Shown in pieces: positions 34,052 through 46,565 of a DNA stretch of 64,000 nt (position 1 is its first letter; each line of letters starts with the position of its first letter). Under the pieces are notes generated by a model, which worked only from the letters and a program-made list of their open reading frames with translations, searched no databases and was not told the DNA's origin. Source of the stretch: Nageia nagi (taxonomy: Eukaryota; Pinophyta); the NCBI GenBank assembly GCA_050084985.1, contig JBITNC010000001.1:123876001-123940000 (forward strand), given 5' to 3'. The translations under genes were made by a program, and so were the position numbers.

Positions 34052-34770
34052 GAGGTATATTGTGATCTAAAGAGAGAATAAGATTGATCATTGATCTAGA
34101 TTTTATCATAAATGCTTGGTCAACATTCTCATATCTATCCTAGAGTTTATTATCATAATTTTGTAAACTTTTAATAAATTTTTGGAGAGTGAATTGAGTT
34201 AAATCCTTGGAATCCTCAATATAAATAGTTATTGGATCAAACATTTAGAAAATTCTTCTAAGTACTTTCTTGATAATATGAGTTTCATCATGTCATCACC
34301 ATGTCCATGCATAATATTAATCAACCAATGAACTCTATTCATAAATATTTCAATGGTATAATCATCTCTCATTCTAAGATATTTAAACTCTATATGTAAG
34401 AGTTGTAGCTTATCTACTCTTATCGTAGAAGATCCTTCATAGACACTCTTCATAGTGTCTCATGCAACTTTGGAAAATTTGCATTTTGTAATCTTGGGAA
34501 AAATAGAAATACATATCCCATTTTATATAGAAAAAAAATATTTAGTATCCTTATTTTAGATCTCCAAGAGCTCTTTCTTCATAGTACAAACATAGTTACA
34601 TCTGCTTATGTGTAACCTTGGGAAAAAAGTGTCCACATGTCTTGTGAGATGAGGAATGTTCATGCATATAGATGATCTAATATTTAAAGTGTTATCAATT
34701 GAATATAGGTATTTGAAACTAAAATGAGTTTTCATTATTCTAATCCATTTTAAACCCAATAGATCATCTA
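34052..34770 (-). pseudogene. Copia A gag remnant
   Basis: The minus-strand frame at 34229-34453 reads SVYEGSSTIRVDKLQLLHIE and YTIEIFMNRVHWLINIMHGH. This matches the copia capsid domain pattern of KLQTLRREFE and a YFSRVLSIVNQL-like block. The start lies within 34556-34770 (SKLDDLLGLKW, KTHFSFKYLYS). Frames are broken. Confidence 0.8.
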
Positions 34771-34782
34771 GCTTTGATACTA
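34771..34782 (-). other. Primer binding site of copia A, decayed
   Basis: The minus strand reads TAGTATCAAAGC, two transitions from TGGTATCAGAGC, close to the LTR end at 34785. Confidence 0.7.
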
Positions 34783-34784
34783 AG

Positions 34785-36011
34785 TGAAGATTTAGAGGCT
34801 CCAAACTCAACAATGCTTTCTAGGCATAAACAAAAGTTCCAAAGTGGCTACCTCTGAAATACAAAGCCTAAATATAAAATTTAGATTATTAAGTTGGTTT
34901 ATGTTTTCAAATTTAAATTTTATACCCTAAAATATGGAATCTTAAGGGAATTTCTATAATTAAACATTGATTTTTGGAATTGATTTTGCAAAAGATTAGT
35001 TTTTAGGGTCAGTTTTTGAAGGTTGTATCTTAACATTTTCCTAGTAGAACCTAACACTATAATATATCAAAAGAAATATAAGTAAATTATGAATATAAAT
35101 ATGAAGGTATTTAAATATTTAGAGAAATTATGATGGTTCAAAAAATTATCCAAAAGTAAAAGACTTCCTAATTTATCAAAAGTAGCACTAGGTGAGTGCA
35201 AGATAAAGATGTATAGATTGAGGTTATGTTTTACTAATAAAATATGATAAGTTATATATTTTTATAAATATTAACAAGATTAATTTATAATGGTGAAATA
35301 AAAAAACTAAAAGGATATCTCATATTAAATTAATACCTCTAGAAGAAGAATGACTAGTGAAAGGGTAGTTTATGACAACCTCAAATATCTTGACAATAAA
35401 TGCACAAAATGGAAAATAAATAAGTACCCACATGATGAAAATGATCCCAAATAGTTTAATATCACCTTGGATAAGATTTAAATTAATTATAAAAATATTT
35501 TCAAATGTTTCCTCATATAACAATGCCTTGAGTAGAAGATACACCATAAAACCACTAGAGAAGTTGTAGAGCAAAATGTAGTTTCTTTTCTATTACAAAT
35601 TGATAATATTACATAGATAAAGAGTTTGAAATAGAGAAACCTATATTTATGATATAAAAGAATCATACAAGAAGTAGAATGAATTAATTCATAAAAAAAT
35701 TAGGATATGATCCCTATATCTCCCATCCCTGAGAAAGTTGATTATTCTACACTCTAAATACCTAACAATAGTACAAAATTTACCAAAAAGTTAAATATAA
35801 TATAATGGAAGCCATATTTTTCATTAGATACATTTATGAGAGCATTAAAATGGTCATGTACAAGCTTGCAAGAAGTTTAAGGTAGGTAACTAAAGTAGTT
35901 GAAATATAATGTTGATAGTAGTCAATGGAGGAGAAAAATATTTTAATATTATATTTCACTCTTATGTTAAAGTATAAAAAAATTAAACCATTGGAACATT
36001 ATAATCCTTTA
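34785..36011 (-). repeat. 5' LTR of copia A
   Basis: About 1227 bases. The part 35371-36011 matches 1-647. The left edge is set by the PBS, the right edge by alignment with the 3' LTR start. The putative TSD would be AAGGG at 36012-36016, but the other side is outside the window. Confidence 0.8.
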
Positions 36012-36016
36012 AAGGG

Positions 36017-37793
36017 TAAGGGGGGAGGGTAAGAGAAGAGGAGAAGGAGAAGACCTAAGGGGAGACCTGAAATAAAAGTGAACAATATTTTTAACTAGTT
36101 ATAATAACTATCAAATAAATATAAACTTACCTATATTTTTAAGTTTTTTGTACCATCTACATCATTTTTTTTTACAATACATTTGTAATTGTCTCATGTT
36201 GATCCATACAAAAGTTTCCATAACACAATATTAGTAGCTATCCCTTGATATATATCTAATTTTATATTTTTTTCCAATGCATGTGTGAGTAGTGTATAAT
36301 CTTCTTATGTATCTCATAATCTTTGAATGTAGGTAAAACATTCTTTCTTTTAATATATATTTTTATAAACATGCACCAAAAACCACCATAAAACCTATTG
36401 GATAGTCAAATACATCATTATAAATTCAAGGTTGAATCAACTTATATTTTATCTCAATACAGTAAGTCAACCAATACTCTATTTTCTCTTTAGTCTCCTC
36501 ATGCGCAACAACAACATACACATGTCCTAAAACTAAAATTTAATTCAATAAAGTATAACATAAAAACTAATATCTAGATAGACATAAATATGAATTCATG
36601 TAAAAAATTGAATAAAGAACTTAATTTAAATTGATATAATTTAGTTTCTTATACAAGGTCTAAAATATGGTCATAATTATCTAATGTAAATAATTGATTC
36701 TCATCTTCAATTTTTATTTATTATTAATCATGTGTTTGTGTAGGTATAAAAAGATTTTTATTTTCATTCCTTTATCCATTATTTATTTGTACATGCTTTC
36801 TAAATACTTACAATATAAAATTGAAAAAAACATGTAAGCTCCCTTGTCCATATTATCCATGTCCTATCATTTGAACTCCTAAATGAATGTCATTTTCTTG
36901 ATCTGCAAATCATCTCATAATCATGATGACTTAAATTATTCTTTTCTTTAACTAATAAAAATAATAATTAAATTATAGAATTTTCACTTGATTTGGTAGA
37001 TAATTTTATACTACACCAATCCATAATTGCATGTGCATCTTTCAAATTTAAGTTGCTCCCTAGCAAGAGCTCTTTTAACACATGCATCTATTCCATCATG
37101 TTCTCATTTACCATGTACAAGTTTAAAAAAAGCTTCATATATATATATATTTGATATTATTTTCTTTGTGAAATGTACTTAGCCAATAAAATATTCATAC
37201 ATTTTTTTAATTATCTCATACAATTATCTAACCATATTAAATTTTGTATCATATGAATTTCTCTTTCCTTCAATTTACCAAATAATAACTTAAAGCAATA
37301 TTGGAAAAACTCTAATGAGTGTAATTGATTATCATTCATATAGAAATGGTACTCTCAAAAAATTTCTATTATCTTATATACCACCATTTGGATGTATATA
37401 TACAATATGAACAAAAATAAAAACTTGCATCGAATTATAATATTGAGATTGAATTTCTTCTTGAGGTGCAAGAGTATAGTTTTTTACAATTTCAATGACT
37501 AATAGTATAATTGTAATTGTAAATGTGTTTCTACATAAGTGAAATTGACTATCAAACCATTGAGCATGTTGAAATTGTTTCATATATTTTAATACAATCT
37601 TGCACTTACAATAATCCATGAATGTATGTACATTAATATTTTGAATAATAAGATTAACACAATTTTTAATTTTTCCATCTTTGAAAGAATGCTCAACATT
37701 CTTGAATTTTTTAACATCCACTAATTATTGTCCAAAATTATGTAAACTAATTTCATGTATACATTCTTCTAATAATGAAAAGTTCCCATAGAT
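36017..37793 (-). pseudogene. Relic gene G, C-terminal part (transposase-like, unclassified)
   Basis: The minus-strand frame 37374-37721 has YMKQFQHAQWFDSQF, IEIVKNYTLAPQEEIQSQYY and QVFIFVHIVYIHPNGG. Below it, with breaks, come LEFFQYCFKLLFGKLKERE, LIWLDNCM followed by LKKCMN, HGK and EHDGIDACVKRALAREQLKF (about 37060-37110), and VYVVVAHEETKEKIEYWL (about 36480-36530). These resemble, from memory, uncharacterised proteins spread in eukaryotic mobile DNA with DFAENY, WSDNC and HGKGEHDG motifs. The first Asp and some others are replaced. Element F interrupts the upstream side at 37794. Confidence 0.6.
36067..36130 (-). other. Intron-like segment at the end of relic gene G
   Basis: On the minus strand the segment begins GTAAGTTTAT and ends CTTTTATTTCAG, good plant donor and acceptor signals 64 bases apart. 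It is short for a plant intron, and the flanking protein frame is not decisive. Purine-rich DNA (36012-36066) follows. Confidence 0.3.
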
Positions 37794-37798
37794 ATTAC

Positions 37799-38410
37799 TC
37801 TAGATGCCTCAAATTGAATTATTATTTATTAAATAATTCATTTTAACGCATTAATAATATGTAATGTAAAGAAAAGGGTTTAAAAAATAACCAAAGTTAT
37901 GTAATTTATTTAATATACCCTTATCCTATGTACAAGGGGTTAAAATGAGCTAAGTCATGTAAAGGGCAATAATCTCAACATTAAGGGATGTTGCTATATA
38001 AAGATATCAAACACAATCTAAAAGGTTATAGAAAATGTTATATCACTCTATTATAGGCAAATATTATTCCTAAAAGATATCTTGTGTTCATGATCTAATG
38101 AATCTTTTGTTTGCTCCTCACTACATTCTTTATTGCATCTGTGTTATTGCTTATTTTGGGCTACTAACGACATAGCTTGCCTAGGTCTCTAACGATGTAG
38201 CTCACTTGCATTGCCAATGGCATGTGCATGAATGAATGTATGCTTGTATTTTATGGATAACATTATTAATAAGTTAAGCATGCAATTTAATTAAAGGTAC
38301 ACATATCTCTATTATCTATTATTGCTATATTTTTGATATATGCAATAATAAAATAAGTGTAGATCAATAGTGCATCATTATCATTATTTATGCATTATTT
38401 TAGATCTACA
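37799..38410 (+). repeat. 5' LTR of element F
   Basis: 612 bases, TATATAAAG at 37995-38003, ends TTTTAGATCTACA. TTTTGGTGAACC follows and may be the PBS; I cannot assign its tRNA. Confidence 0.88.
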
Positions 38411-38559
38411 TTTTGGTGAACCTAATGTGATGTGCTCATGAAACATGGTGACCATGGACTTCTACAAACCTACCTACTTATACATCTTAGCTACATTATA
38501 TGCATTAGGTTTAATGCTTTGTCAAAAGGATTCAAAAAATAAAGAATTTGATATCATTG

Positions 38560-39225
38560 TTGTAAAAAAAATCAATAAAAGGTCAAGCAATTGTAGATTT
38601 GATAGCTAAGTTTTACCAAAGTGAAGAGGAAGTAGTCCATGAAGAATTTATAGATATATTTCAAGATGAACCATGGAACCAGTGATGTGATGACTTGATA
38701 ACAGGATTTTAGTGGTGTGAGTTTGATGAAATTTCCATCCTAAATGAATACATCTTCCTAATAAAAGATGAGCCCACTCTATAGATGTTGTATTTTGATG
38801 GCTGAAAATATTCTTACAAAGTAGAGGAAGGTATTATTTTAGTATCTCTTATAAATGAGGTAATCCCTATGGCCTATAAGATTGGTTTTGATTGCACAAA
38901 TAATATGGTTGAATATGAGGCACTAATATTGGGATTAAAAGTTGCTATCACATTAAAATTTAAAGATATAGAGATATATGGGGCTCACAACTTGTTATTA
39001 ACCAAGTACAAAATAGTTTTGATACAAGGGATGAAAAAACTAAATCCTTATAAGATAGTGGTGAATGAATTATTGGATCAATTTGATAGGTATACTATTC
39101 AAAATATTCCAAGGACTAATAACAAGTATACAGATACAATGGCAAGTGCAACCTCTCTTGCACCAATTGAGATTGAAGATGAAGAGACTATCTTGAACAT
39201 TCGTAAGTTAAATTCTTGTTATTAA
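38560..39225 (+). pseudogene. Element F RNase H (second, Tat-type)
   Basis: Frame pieces read AIKGQAIVDLIAKFY and LYFDG near 38580-38800. The open frame 38869-39225 has FDCTNNMVEYEALILGLKVA, LLLTKYKIVLIQGMKKLNPY and IQNIPRTNNKYTDTMASATS. This is the plant-type RVT_3 RNase H found in gypsy elements. A stop after LYFDG breaks the start. Confidence 0.88.
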
Positions 39226-39479
39226 ATTAAGAGTATGCATGAGATTAAAACCTATTTTATTATAGAAGAGAATGATTTTTAGAATTGGTATTATGATATC
39301 TATAATTATTTTAAAAATAAAATAATACTCGAGAAGTTTGATAAAAATGAAAGGATAAGATTGAAGAGAACTGTAATAAAGTATGTCATCATTAGAGAAG
39401 TTTTATATAGGAGGTCATTCTGTGGTTCTTTATTAAGATGTTTGACACAACATGATATGGCTACTACCTTAGAATAAGT

Positions 39480-40580
39480 TCATGATGGTTTATGTGGTGG
39501 TCACTTTCATGTAAAAGCACTATACACAAACACTATGGAAAAATATTATAAAGCTCATGTAAGAACTTGTTTTCAATGCCAAAAATATGCAAATTTAGAA
39601 AAACAACCAACACAAGAATTGTAATTTATTATTTCTCCATGTTCATTTGCTACTTGGGGCATAGATTTGATTGCTATGAGCTCTATGGAAGGGAACAAGT
39701 TTGTCATCAAAGCTATAGAGTTTACTACCAAGTGGGTGGAGGCCATCCCAATGAAATCAATTACTGAAACCAAAATAATTGCATTCCTTAGTGAAAATAT
39801 CATCACAAGGTTTGGTGTACCACACAAGTTGATCATGGAAAATGGCCCAAATTTCAAAGGTAAGGAAATGAAAGCATTTTGTAATAAGTTTCATATTGTG
39901 CAAATATTTTTTTCAGTATATTATCATCAAGAAAATGGTCAAGTTGAAGCTACAAATAAGATAATTAAGAGCATTCTTGCCAAAACATGGGATAAATACA
40001 TGAAGGAATGGCATGAGAAATTACCATATGCATTATGGGCATATAGAACCAATGTTTGTACAACCAATGGGGCAACACCAGTTTCATTAGTATATGGGGA
40101 TGAGGCTATTGTCTCATTAGAATTAGAAATACCCTCCTTTAGGATTTCCTTACATGATGATATTCTAGATGAAGATGTAAGAAAGGCAAAGTTATAGCAA
40201 CTAGAATTATTATATGAAAAGAGGATTAGAGCTATTGAATATAAACAATTTTACCATTTAAAACTCAATAGAGCATTTTTCAAGAAGATACAAGAAAAAG
40301 AATTCAAAGAGGGTGATTTAGTGCTTAAAGAAAACATAAATTAGATAGCAACAAATGATAAAGCAAAAGAAAAATTTGAACCCAATTGGCTAGGTCCATT
40401 TGTGATAATAGAAGCAATAGGTTTAGGGGCATACAAGTTATCATCCATGGATGGAAAAGAAGAACCAAATATATTTAATGCCACCCATCTCAAAAATTTC
40501 TATGCAAAGAGACAACAAATTTGTACCCTACAAATCATCTCTATCATGAGTAGGGTATACCTATTATTTTTTAGAAAATA
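39480..40580 (+). pseudogene. Element F integrase, second catalytic Asp replaced
   Basis: Reads CFQCQKYAN (zinc site end), WGIDLIAMSS (first Asp), ITRFGVPHKLIMENGPNFKG (second catalytic position Glu instead of Asp), NGQVEATNKIIKSILAKTW (Glu present), KLPYALWAYRT and a GLGAYKLSSMDGKEEPN tail. Stops at about 39622, 40196 and 40342. The protein would integrate cDNA if intact. Confidence 0.9.
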
Positions 40581-40659
40581 TTATTGATTTCATGGAGTTA
40601 GTAGCATATGCAGCTACTTATGTGTCACTAACAATGTGGAATATAAAAAAAATTAATGA

Positions 40660-41210
40660 TAGCATAATATCTTCAAGTCATAGACACGGCTAGTGAGATT
40701 TCACTCACTTAAAAGATAAACTGATGATGTAGCCATAAGCAAGATGTTGATATTGGTTCATCTCTAATGGATGATGCAATTTGCTATGTATCCATATGAT
40801 TTTTTTCTTTGAAACATACAAAGCATAAGGTATTTAGGTTATAAACATAAAATGTATGATCATTGATGGTCAACGACATGACAAGTGAGAGTTCATTCAC
40901 TTAAAAGATAACTTGATGATGTAACTATAAGCAAGATGTTGATATTGGATCATATCCAAAGGATGATGCAACTTTCTATGTATCCACATGGTTTTTTCTT
41001 TGAAATATACAAAGTATAATATCCTTGGATCATAGAAATAAAACATATGATTATCGATGGCCATTGATACATATAGTGAGAGTTCACTCACTTAAAAGAC
41101 AAACTAGTGATATAGCTGTAAGTAGATTGCTGACAATGACTCATCATAAATGGACAATGCAACTCATTGTGCATCCATACTATTATTTTTATTTTTTTCC
41201 TAACATTTTC
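40660..41210 (+). repeat. Three imperfect 191-base tandem repeats
   Basis: The word AGTGAGAGTTCACTCACTTA recurs at about 40692, 40883 and 41075. Each unit also has GCAAGATGTTGATATTGG and GTATCCA-ATGGTTTTTTCTTTGAAA words. The first word contains the inverted pair AGTGAG/CTCACT. It lies between integrase and the 3' LTR. Confidence 0.88.
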
Positions 41211-41748
41211 TTAAGTATTCTATAACCTAAATAATAAAATAAGAAATCAATCATCTAGTAGCATTAGTAAGGTGCTAACTATTTTTATGCTACCCACTGT
41301 ATGCACCTTATTGACATTCCATCTCATAGAAAGAATATATCCTCTATTTCAAGGCATGAACTTAAGTGCGATAGTTTCTTGAGTATAAAACACAATAGAA
41401 CAACCAAATTCATGATTGAAATAGTATAAGGGGAAAAAAGACATATTCCACCTCTAGCATTGGATGTGGAACCATACAACTACCTGATAGCAAACTCATT
41501 TTCAAGATACAAACAATACAATTCCTAGAGAGACACACTTATTTATATTTTATCTTGGTTGCACCATTCAAGGACCTTTTCTAGGGCATCCAAGTCAAAA
41601 AGGGGTAGTAAGGGACCCTCATTTTCATCATCTACAACAAATGATAGTGCAACAAAAGAGTTCAAATTTCTCAAAAACATTTCTTCTATACTTCTTCTTT
41701 AGACATGTAATTTCATTTCTTCAATCACACCTCCAAAGAGGGGCAAAA
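41211..41748 (+). other. 3' untranslated part of element F
   Basis: No gene seen. AT-rich, ends in the PPT-like tract at 41734-41748 before the LTR. Confidence 0.7.
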
Positions 41749-42372
41749 TTTAGATGCCTAAAATTGAATTATTATTTATTAAATAATTCATTCTAGGGCA
41801 TCAATAATATCTAATGTAAATGAGGGGGTTTAAATAATACCCAACACTATGTAATTTATGTAATGGACCCTTATACTATGTACAAAGGGTTAGAAGGGGC
41901 TAAGTCATGTAAAGGGAAATAATATCAACATTGAGGGATGTTGCTATATAAAAACTTCAAACATAACGTAAAAGGTTCATTGGTGAGAACAAGGATGAGG
42001 ATCCAAGAGAGATTATAGAAAATGTTATATCACTCTGTTATGCATAAATATTATTCCTAAAATATATCTTTTATTCATGATCTGATGAATCTTCCATTTG
42101 CTTGTCACTACATTCTTTATTGCATCTCTTTGATTACTTATTCTGGGTTGCTAATGATGTAGCTCACTTGGGATACTAACAACATGTGTATGAATGAATG
42201 TATACTTGCATTTTATGGATAACATTCTTAATGAGTTAAGCATATGATTTAATTAAAGGTACATATATCTCCATTATTTGTTATTGTCATATTTATGATA
42301 TATGTGATAATAAAATAATTGTAGATCAATAGTGCATAATTGTCATTATTTATGCATTATTTTGGATCTACA
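41749..42372 (+). repeat. 3' LTR of element F
   Basis: 624 bases, with TATATAAAA at 41945-41953. It contains a 30-base segment near 41975-42005 (GTGAGAACAAGGATGAGGAT region) absent from the partner. Confidence 0.88.
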
Positions 42373-42377
42373 ATTAC

Positions 42378-42714
42378 ATTGTTCAAAATATGTTTTTAAA
42401 TAAAATGCTTGCTCATTAGAAGTTTTTCAAAATGGACTAGTTATAAACTACTTGATATTTTTAGATGGCATAGTACTATCATATTCTTATATCAAATTGT
42501 TAGTATGCAACATACAATGAACATGTTAAAAATACCATAATAATATATAAATCACATATGATTTTTATAAAAACATGATATTCTTTGCTTGTTAATTTTC
42601 AAACACTAAGTTTTTCATTTCTCAATTGAACTTTGATTAATATTAAATGGTAAGAACGAATCATCTAATTTTTTTTATAAAGTTTAGTTTGAGCCATATT
42701 TTATAGGTATGATA
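42378..42714 (-). pseudogene. Relic gene G, middle part
   Basis: The minus-strand frame entering F reads NEQAFYLKTYFEQCN and continues, beyond F, as YGNFSLLEECIHEISLHNFG. The join across the F TSD keeps the frame. Element H bounds the other side at 42715. Confidence 0.5.
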
Positions 42715-42719
42715 ACACC

Positions 42720-43437
42720 TAAAAAGAAATTTAAATCTAATTAAAATACCCTTTTAGGTATTAAAAATAATTTTATTGAATTTGTTAAATAAATACTCTT
42801 ATAAATGTGCACTCTCATATACCTTTACATTTTATGATAATAGATTGACTTGACATCACAATTAGCCTAAAGAGAAGCCTTAGCAGTAGACCTATTGCCT
42901 ATAAAGATGGAGAGGTTCTGTACGATCAAAGATATGATATTTCATGACATAATCATGAATCCTTGATTGGTGGAAATATACTTGTATTACTCTTGATTGA
43001 TTTTTCATAATGCCACCTATCATATTTAGATTTTGTTATACTTTGAGCTCTATATTTTTAGGATCTTTCTTCCATTCATAAGTGATATTCCATGCATCAA
43101 AAGTAAGATGATGATATGAAGCTAAAGGGAGAGGTATTATAGAATGGTAACTAGGTTATGTCATTGGATTCCTAATGTTGATGCTAGTTTAAGTTTAGAT
43201 TCTTGGCTTCATCCTTTAAATAAGCTTATTGTTTGTCTTCTTTTGATTGGATTTCACCTTAATTTGTTATCACTAGTTAAGTACAAGTTTGTATCTTTCA
43301 TAAATCCAATTTTGATAGGTCAAAGTCAATTAAGTAATTTTCATCTTTCATTTCATCAATTTCCTATTATTTCATGATAAATTAGTTAGAATAATATTAC
43401 ATAAATAACCTTAATTATTATTATTTTGGTTATTACA
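42720..43437 (+). repeat. 5' LTR of element H
   Basis: 718 bases, starts TGATAACACC, ends GGTTATTACA. A TATAAAGA word is at 42900. ATTGGTGAAAGTGAC follows and may be the PBS. Confidence 0.9.
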
Positions 43438-43962
43438 ATTGGTGAAAGTGACTTTATTTCGATACATTGTATTTTTTTTCATGGATTATTTTATTAAAAA
43501 TATTAGTTCTTGATTTCTCTTTAGTTTTGATAAATATTTAAATTTTTGTTGCTTAAAAATTGTTTGATTTGAAAAGATATATTTTTGGTGAAAAAAAAAC
43601 TTATACTTTGAAGGTCATTTTGGTCAATCTGATGAGATATAGCATTGCAATTTTTTTTCCAAACCATAGATAAATATAATTGAAATTTTTATGATTTTTC
43701 AAGGCCTAGCATTGAATATTTTATCAAATTTGAGAATTTTTTGCAAAAACATATCAAATTAAAAAGCCCTATATTTTGAACCTATGTTGTAATTATTTGG
43801 TGGTTTATTTAATGATAAAAATTTATCCTAACCTTAGATATATGTGATTAGAAAATAATTGGGATTACTCTAAGTCTATAGTTGGATATTTTGTGCACTA
43901 GTTGTGCTAAAATCCCTAGGGTTTTTGGATAGGACTAATATTACATTTCAAGTATTTCAAAA

Positions 43963-45167
43963 ATGGAATTAGTTGCATTTATTGCAATAGTCAATAGTTT
44001 TAATGATGCAACCAAAGCTGATTTGAAGAAGATGCTTTATGTAAATGAAGATAGAAGTGACACCTCTAACATTGGGAGTAATAATCAATTTATTAGAGCT
44101 AATCCTCCTATTTCTAGGGATTCTAATATGCTATGTGATGAAATTTGCAACACCAAGGCACCTAACCTTCAAGTGAAATCAACTTTTGACTCATATTCAG
44201 GAGGAGATCCTATGGCTCATATCAAAGCTTTTGAGATGAAATTTGAATTAAAGCTTGGAGTAAATGATAATATAATGGCAAAATATTATCCATCTACTTT
44301 AAAGAGTGATGTTCTCAATTGGTATTTTTCTTTGCCCTCGAAGTCAATTAAGTCTTATGAAAAACTCATGTCTAAATTTCATATGCATTTCAAATATATA
44401 GCTCCTAGGTAAGTTATTATTTCTAATTTAATGAATACTAAGCAAATACAAAATGAGAGATTAAGGACATTTGCTCAAATATTTCAAAAACTTTGGAGTA
44501 TGATTAAGGACCCTTTGTTAGAGGCACATGTAAAGGTCATATTTGTTCATAATATTCATCTTGAATTGAGGTTTATAGCTATGAATTATGTGGATTTTTA
44601 TTTTTCTATCATTATTCATAATTTGATTCAAAAACAAAAGTGTATGATGGATTAGAAAAGCTAAGGTATGATAATCCCTCAAAAGATCATAAAAAGACAT
44701 ATCAAAAGAAGGAAGATAAACATGTTTGAGCAACTGAAGAAGACCTTAAATTGAGTGGTAATGCTCCAAAAGGTAATAGGAAAAAATAAGTTTTAAGACT
44801 CCCTATTACCCCTAAGGTCATGTACAAATATTGTTTACAATGATGTTTGATTGAGCCACAACCAATACAAGAGTTAAGAGAAGATGATCTAAATCCAAAG
44901 TAGTATGGTGAAAATGTTTATTGTCTTTATCATCAAGTTAAAGGGCTTATGACTAGTGGTTGTATTGCATTGAGGAAGAATCTACAAAAACTCATTGATA
45001 ATGGTAAGATTAGCTATGATCAAATTGATAATAAGGATTGTTATGAATCTAGTGAAGATGATTTTCAAGTTAATTACATAAGTGCTAGTATACCCCAAGG
45101 AAATCCCTCAACAATGTCATATTTAGAACATGATCAAGATGAAATAAGTGTGTTTAAGTTGATCTAA
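43963..45167 (+). pseudogene. Element H gag (Tat type)
   Basis: The frame 43963-44412 reads STFDSYSGGDPMAHIKAFEM, NDNIMAKYYPSTLKSDVLNW and FSLPSKSIKSYEKLMSKF, the standard capsid blocks of Tat gags. After stops, 44905-45167 reads CLYHQVKGLMTSGCIALRKN and LQKLIDNGKISYDQ, the downstream gag block. The reading is otherwise broken. Gag would package element RNA. Confidence 0.9.
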
Positions 45168-46565
45168 ATTTCTCCTATGCATAGAGAATATTTCTTATAG
45201 ATTATGTAGAATATGAATGTATACCCTCACATTTCAGTAGATTATTTCTCTCAAATAACAAAAATCACCTTCACCAATATTGAAGTACCAAACAAGGAAA
45301 ATGAGAAAAACCAAGAAGAACCAATTGAGAAAAAAGAGCAAGAATAGGTTTATACAAGCTTGAGGGTAGAAATTTTTGATGATAAGAGTGTTTGGAATGA
45401 ATTTAGGAAGGTTGGTTGTATGTACTATTCAAAAAAAACTAAATGACATCACTTAGAAGAGGAGGAACCGTAATGATGTCACTCTATTAGTGATGAAAAT
45501 AAAATAAAAAATTTCAAGAGGTTAGATATATGGAGATAAGTGAAAAAGTGAATTATTATCACCAAAATCAATTGCAACATTTTCTTATCATCCCAAGAAG
45601 TTAAAGCATAAGAAGAAGATAAAGAGAAGGTTGAACAACAATAAAAAAGAATAAAGTGTATAGAAAGAGGTAAAGATAATTTTATATAGATTTCTATGGT
45701 AGGTTTAGATTGTATGTAAAAGGGTAAGCTTGTCACCCTTGTATTCATGATATTGATTATCTTATCCAATTCCTATGGGTAAAAAGTCCCCATTCAAATG
45801 TAAGTTCAAGTATTGTTTTAAAATTTGATATTTGTAGTTCATTTGATTATCCATCCCTTGGGTACTTGAGGTAATAAGTACTTGATAATTCTCCTTATTT
45901 ATTCTTATCCCTTGGGTACTTAGGGAAATAAGTACTAGATGATTCTCATCCCTTAGATGCTTGGTATAATAATTATCATGATGATTCTCTTTTATTATGA
46001 TACTTGTAGTTTATTATTCATGTTGATCCTTATGCTTTACTAATTTTGATGATCATTATAGCTTGATGGTTATGCAATAATCCTATGATGTGATGAGCTA
46101 ACAAGTTTTTGTATGAGATATATACATGTCATAAGCAATGTTATGCATCTAAAAATGTTTCATATTTAATTTTTTTATATATGTATGCATTTTCATGTGT
46201 CTTACAACTAACTATTCAAGAAAATAAAGTATAAACCCAACAACATCACTGTATTCCAATTGATGTCATTGCATTAAAAAGAAAAAATCATGCACTTTTT
46301 GTAAACTTTTCTTACCCATCATGGTGTATATATGAAAAATATTCCATTTTTTTTGCCTTGGATTTCATGTATGATAAGAGGTCCATCATATCATAACCAA
46401 ATCAAAGAGGGGACATAATATAGGAGAAATAATGGGGCATCTAAAGCTAACACTATGAGATAAATTTTCAAGGAGTACCTTCTTACTTTTCTTGTTATAC
46501 TTTGAATTTATGCTTTGATTATATTTTATCCCTAAAACATCGAATCATATTCAAAGTGGGGCATT
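45168..46565 (+). other. Interior of element H after gag, no pol found
   Basis: No protease, RT or integrase motif seen on the plus strand. Near 45850-45990 a word CATCCCTTGGGTACTTGAGG with AATAAGTACT recurs about three times. The end holds the PPT-like tract. Confidence 0.65.

Larger units (their letters stand above)
1..36011 (-). mobile_element. Ty1/copia element A, oldest host of the nest
   Basis: Five separated minus-strand blocks read in one copia order: 3' LTR and RNase H/RT end (1-1967), RT start (13988-14417), integrase and GAG-pre-integrase (21428-22461), GAG-pre-integrase start, protease and knuckle region (28500-28949), then gag, PBS and 5' LTR (34052-36011). Each gap is exactly filled by an LTR element with its own five-base TSD. 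Removing the insertions leaves about 5.9 kb, and about 6.4 kb if the missing LTR part is added, a normal copia size. The two LTRs differ strongly by eye, so A is old. Its left end and TSD lie outside the window. Confidence 0.88.
37799..42372 (+). mobile_element. Defective Tat-like gypsy element F, 4.6 kb
   Basis: LTRs 37799-38410 and 41749-42372, TSD ATTAC at 37794-37798 and 42373-42377. Both ends carry TAGAT/ATCTA inverted words. The interior goes from the LTR directly into RNase H, then integrase; gag, protease and the RT core are missing. The RNase H and integrase types match the Tat branch of plant gypsy elements. PPT-like CAAAGAGGGGCAAAA lies at 41734-41748. Confidence 0.9.

Noticed and set aside
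37126-37160. Short AT run near relic gene G considered as a transposon end
   Set aside because: It is a simple (AT)n tract inside the gene's reading and does not mark a boundary.
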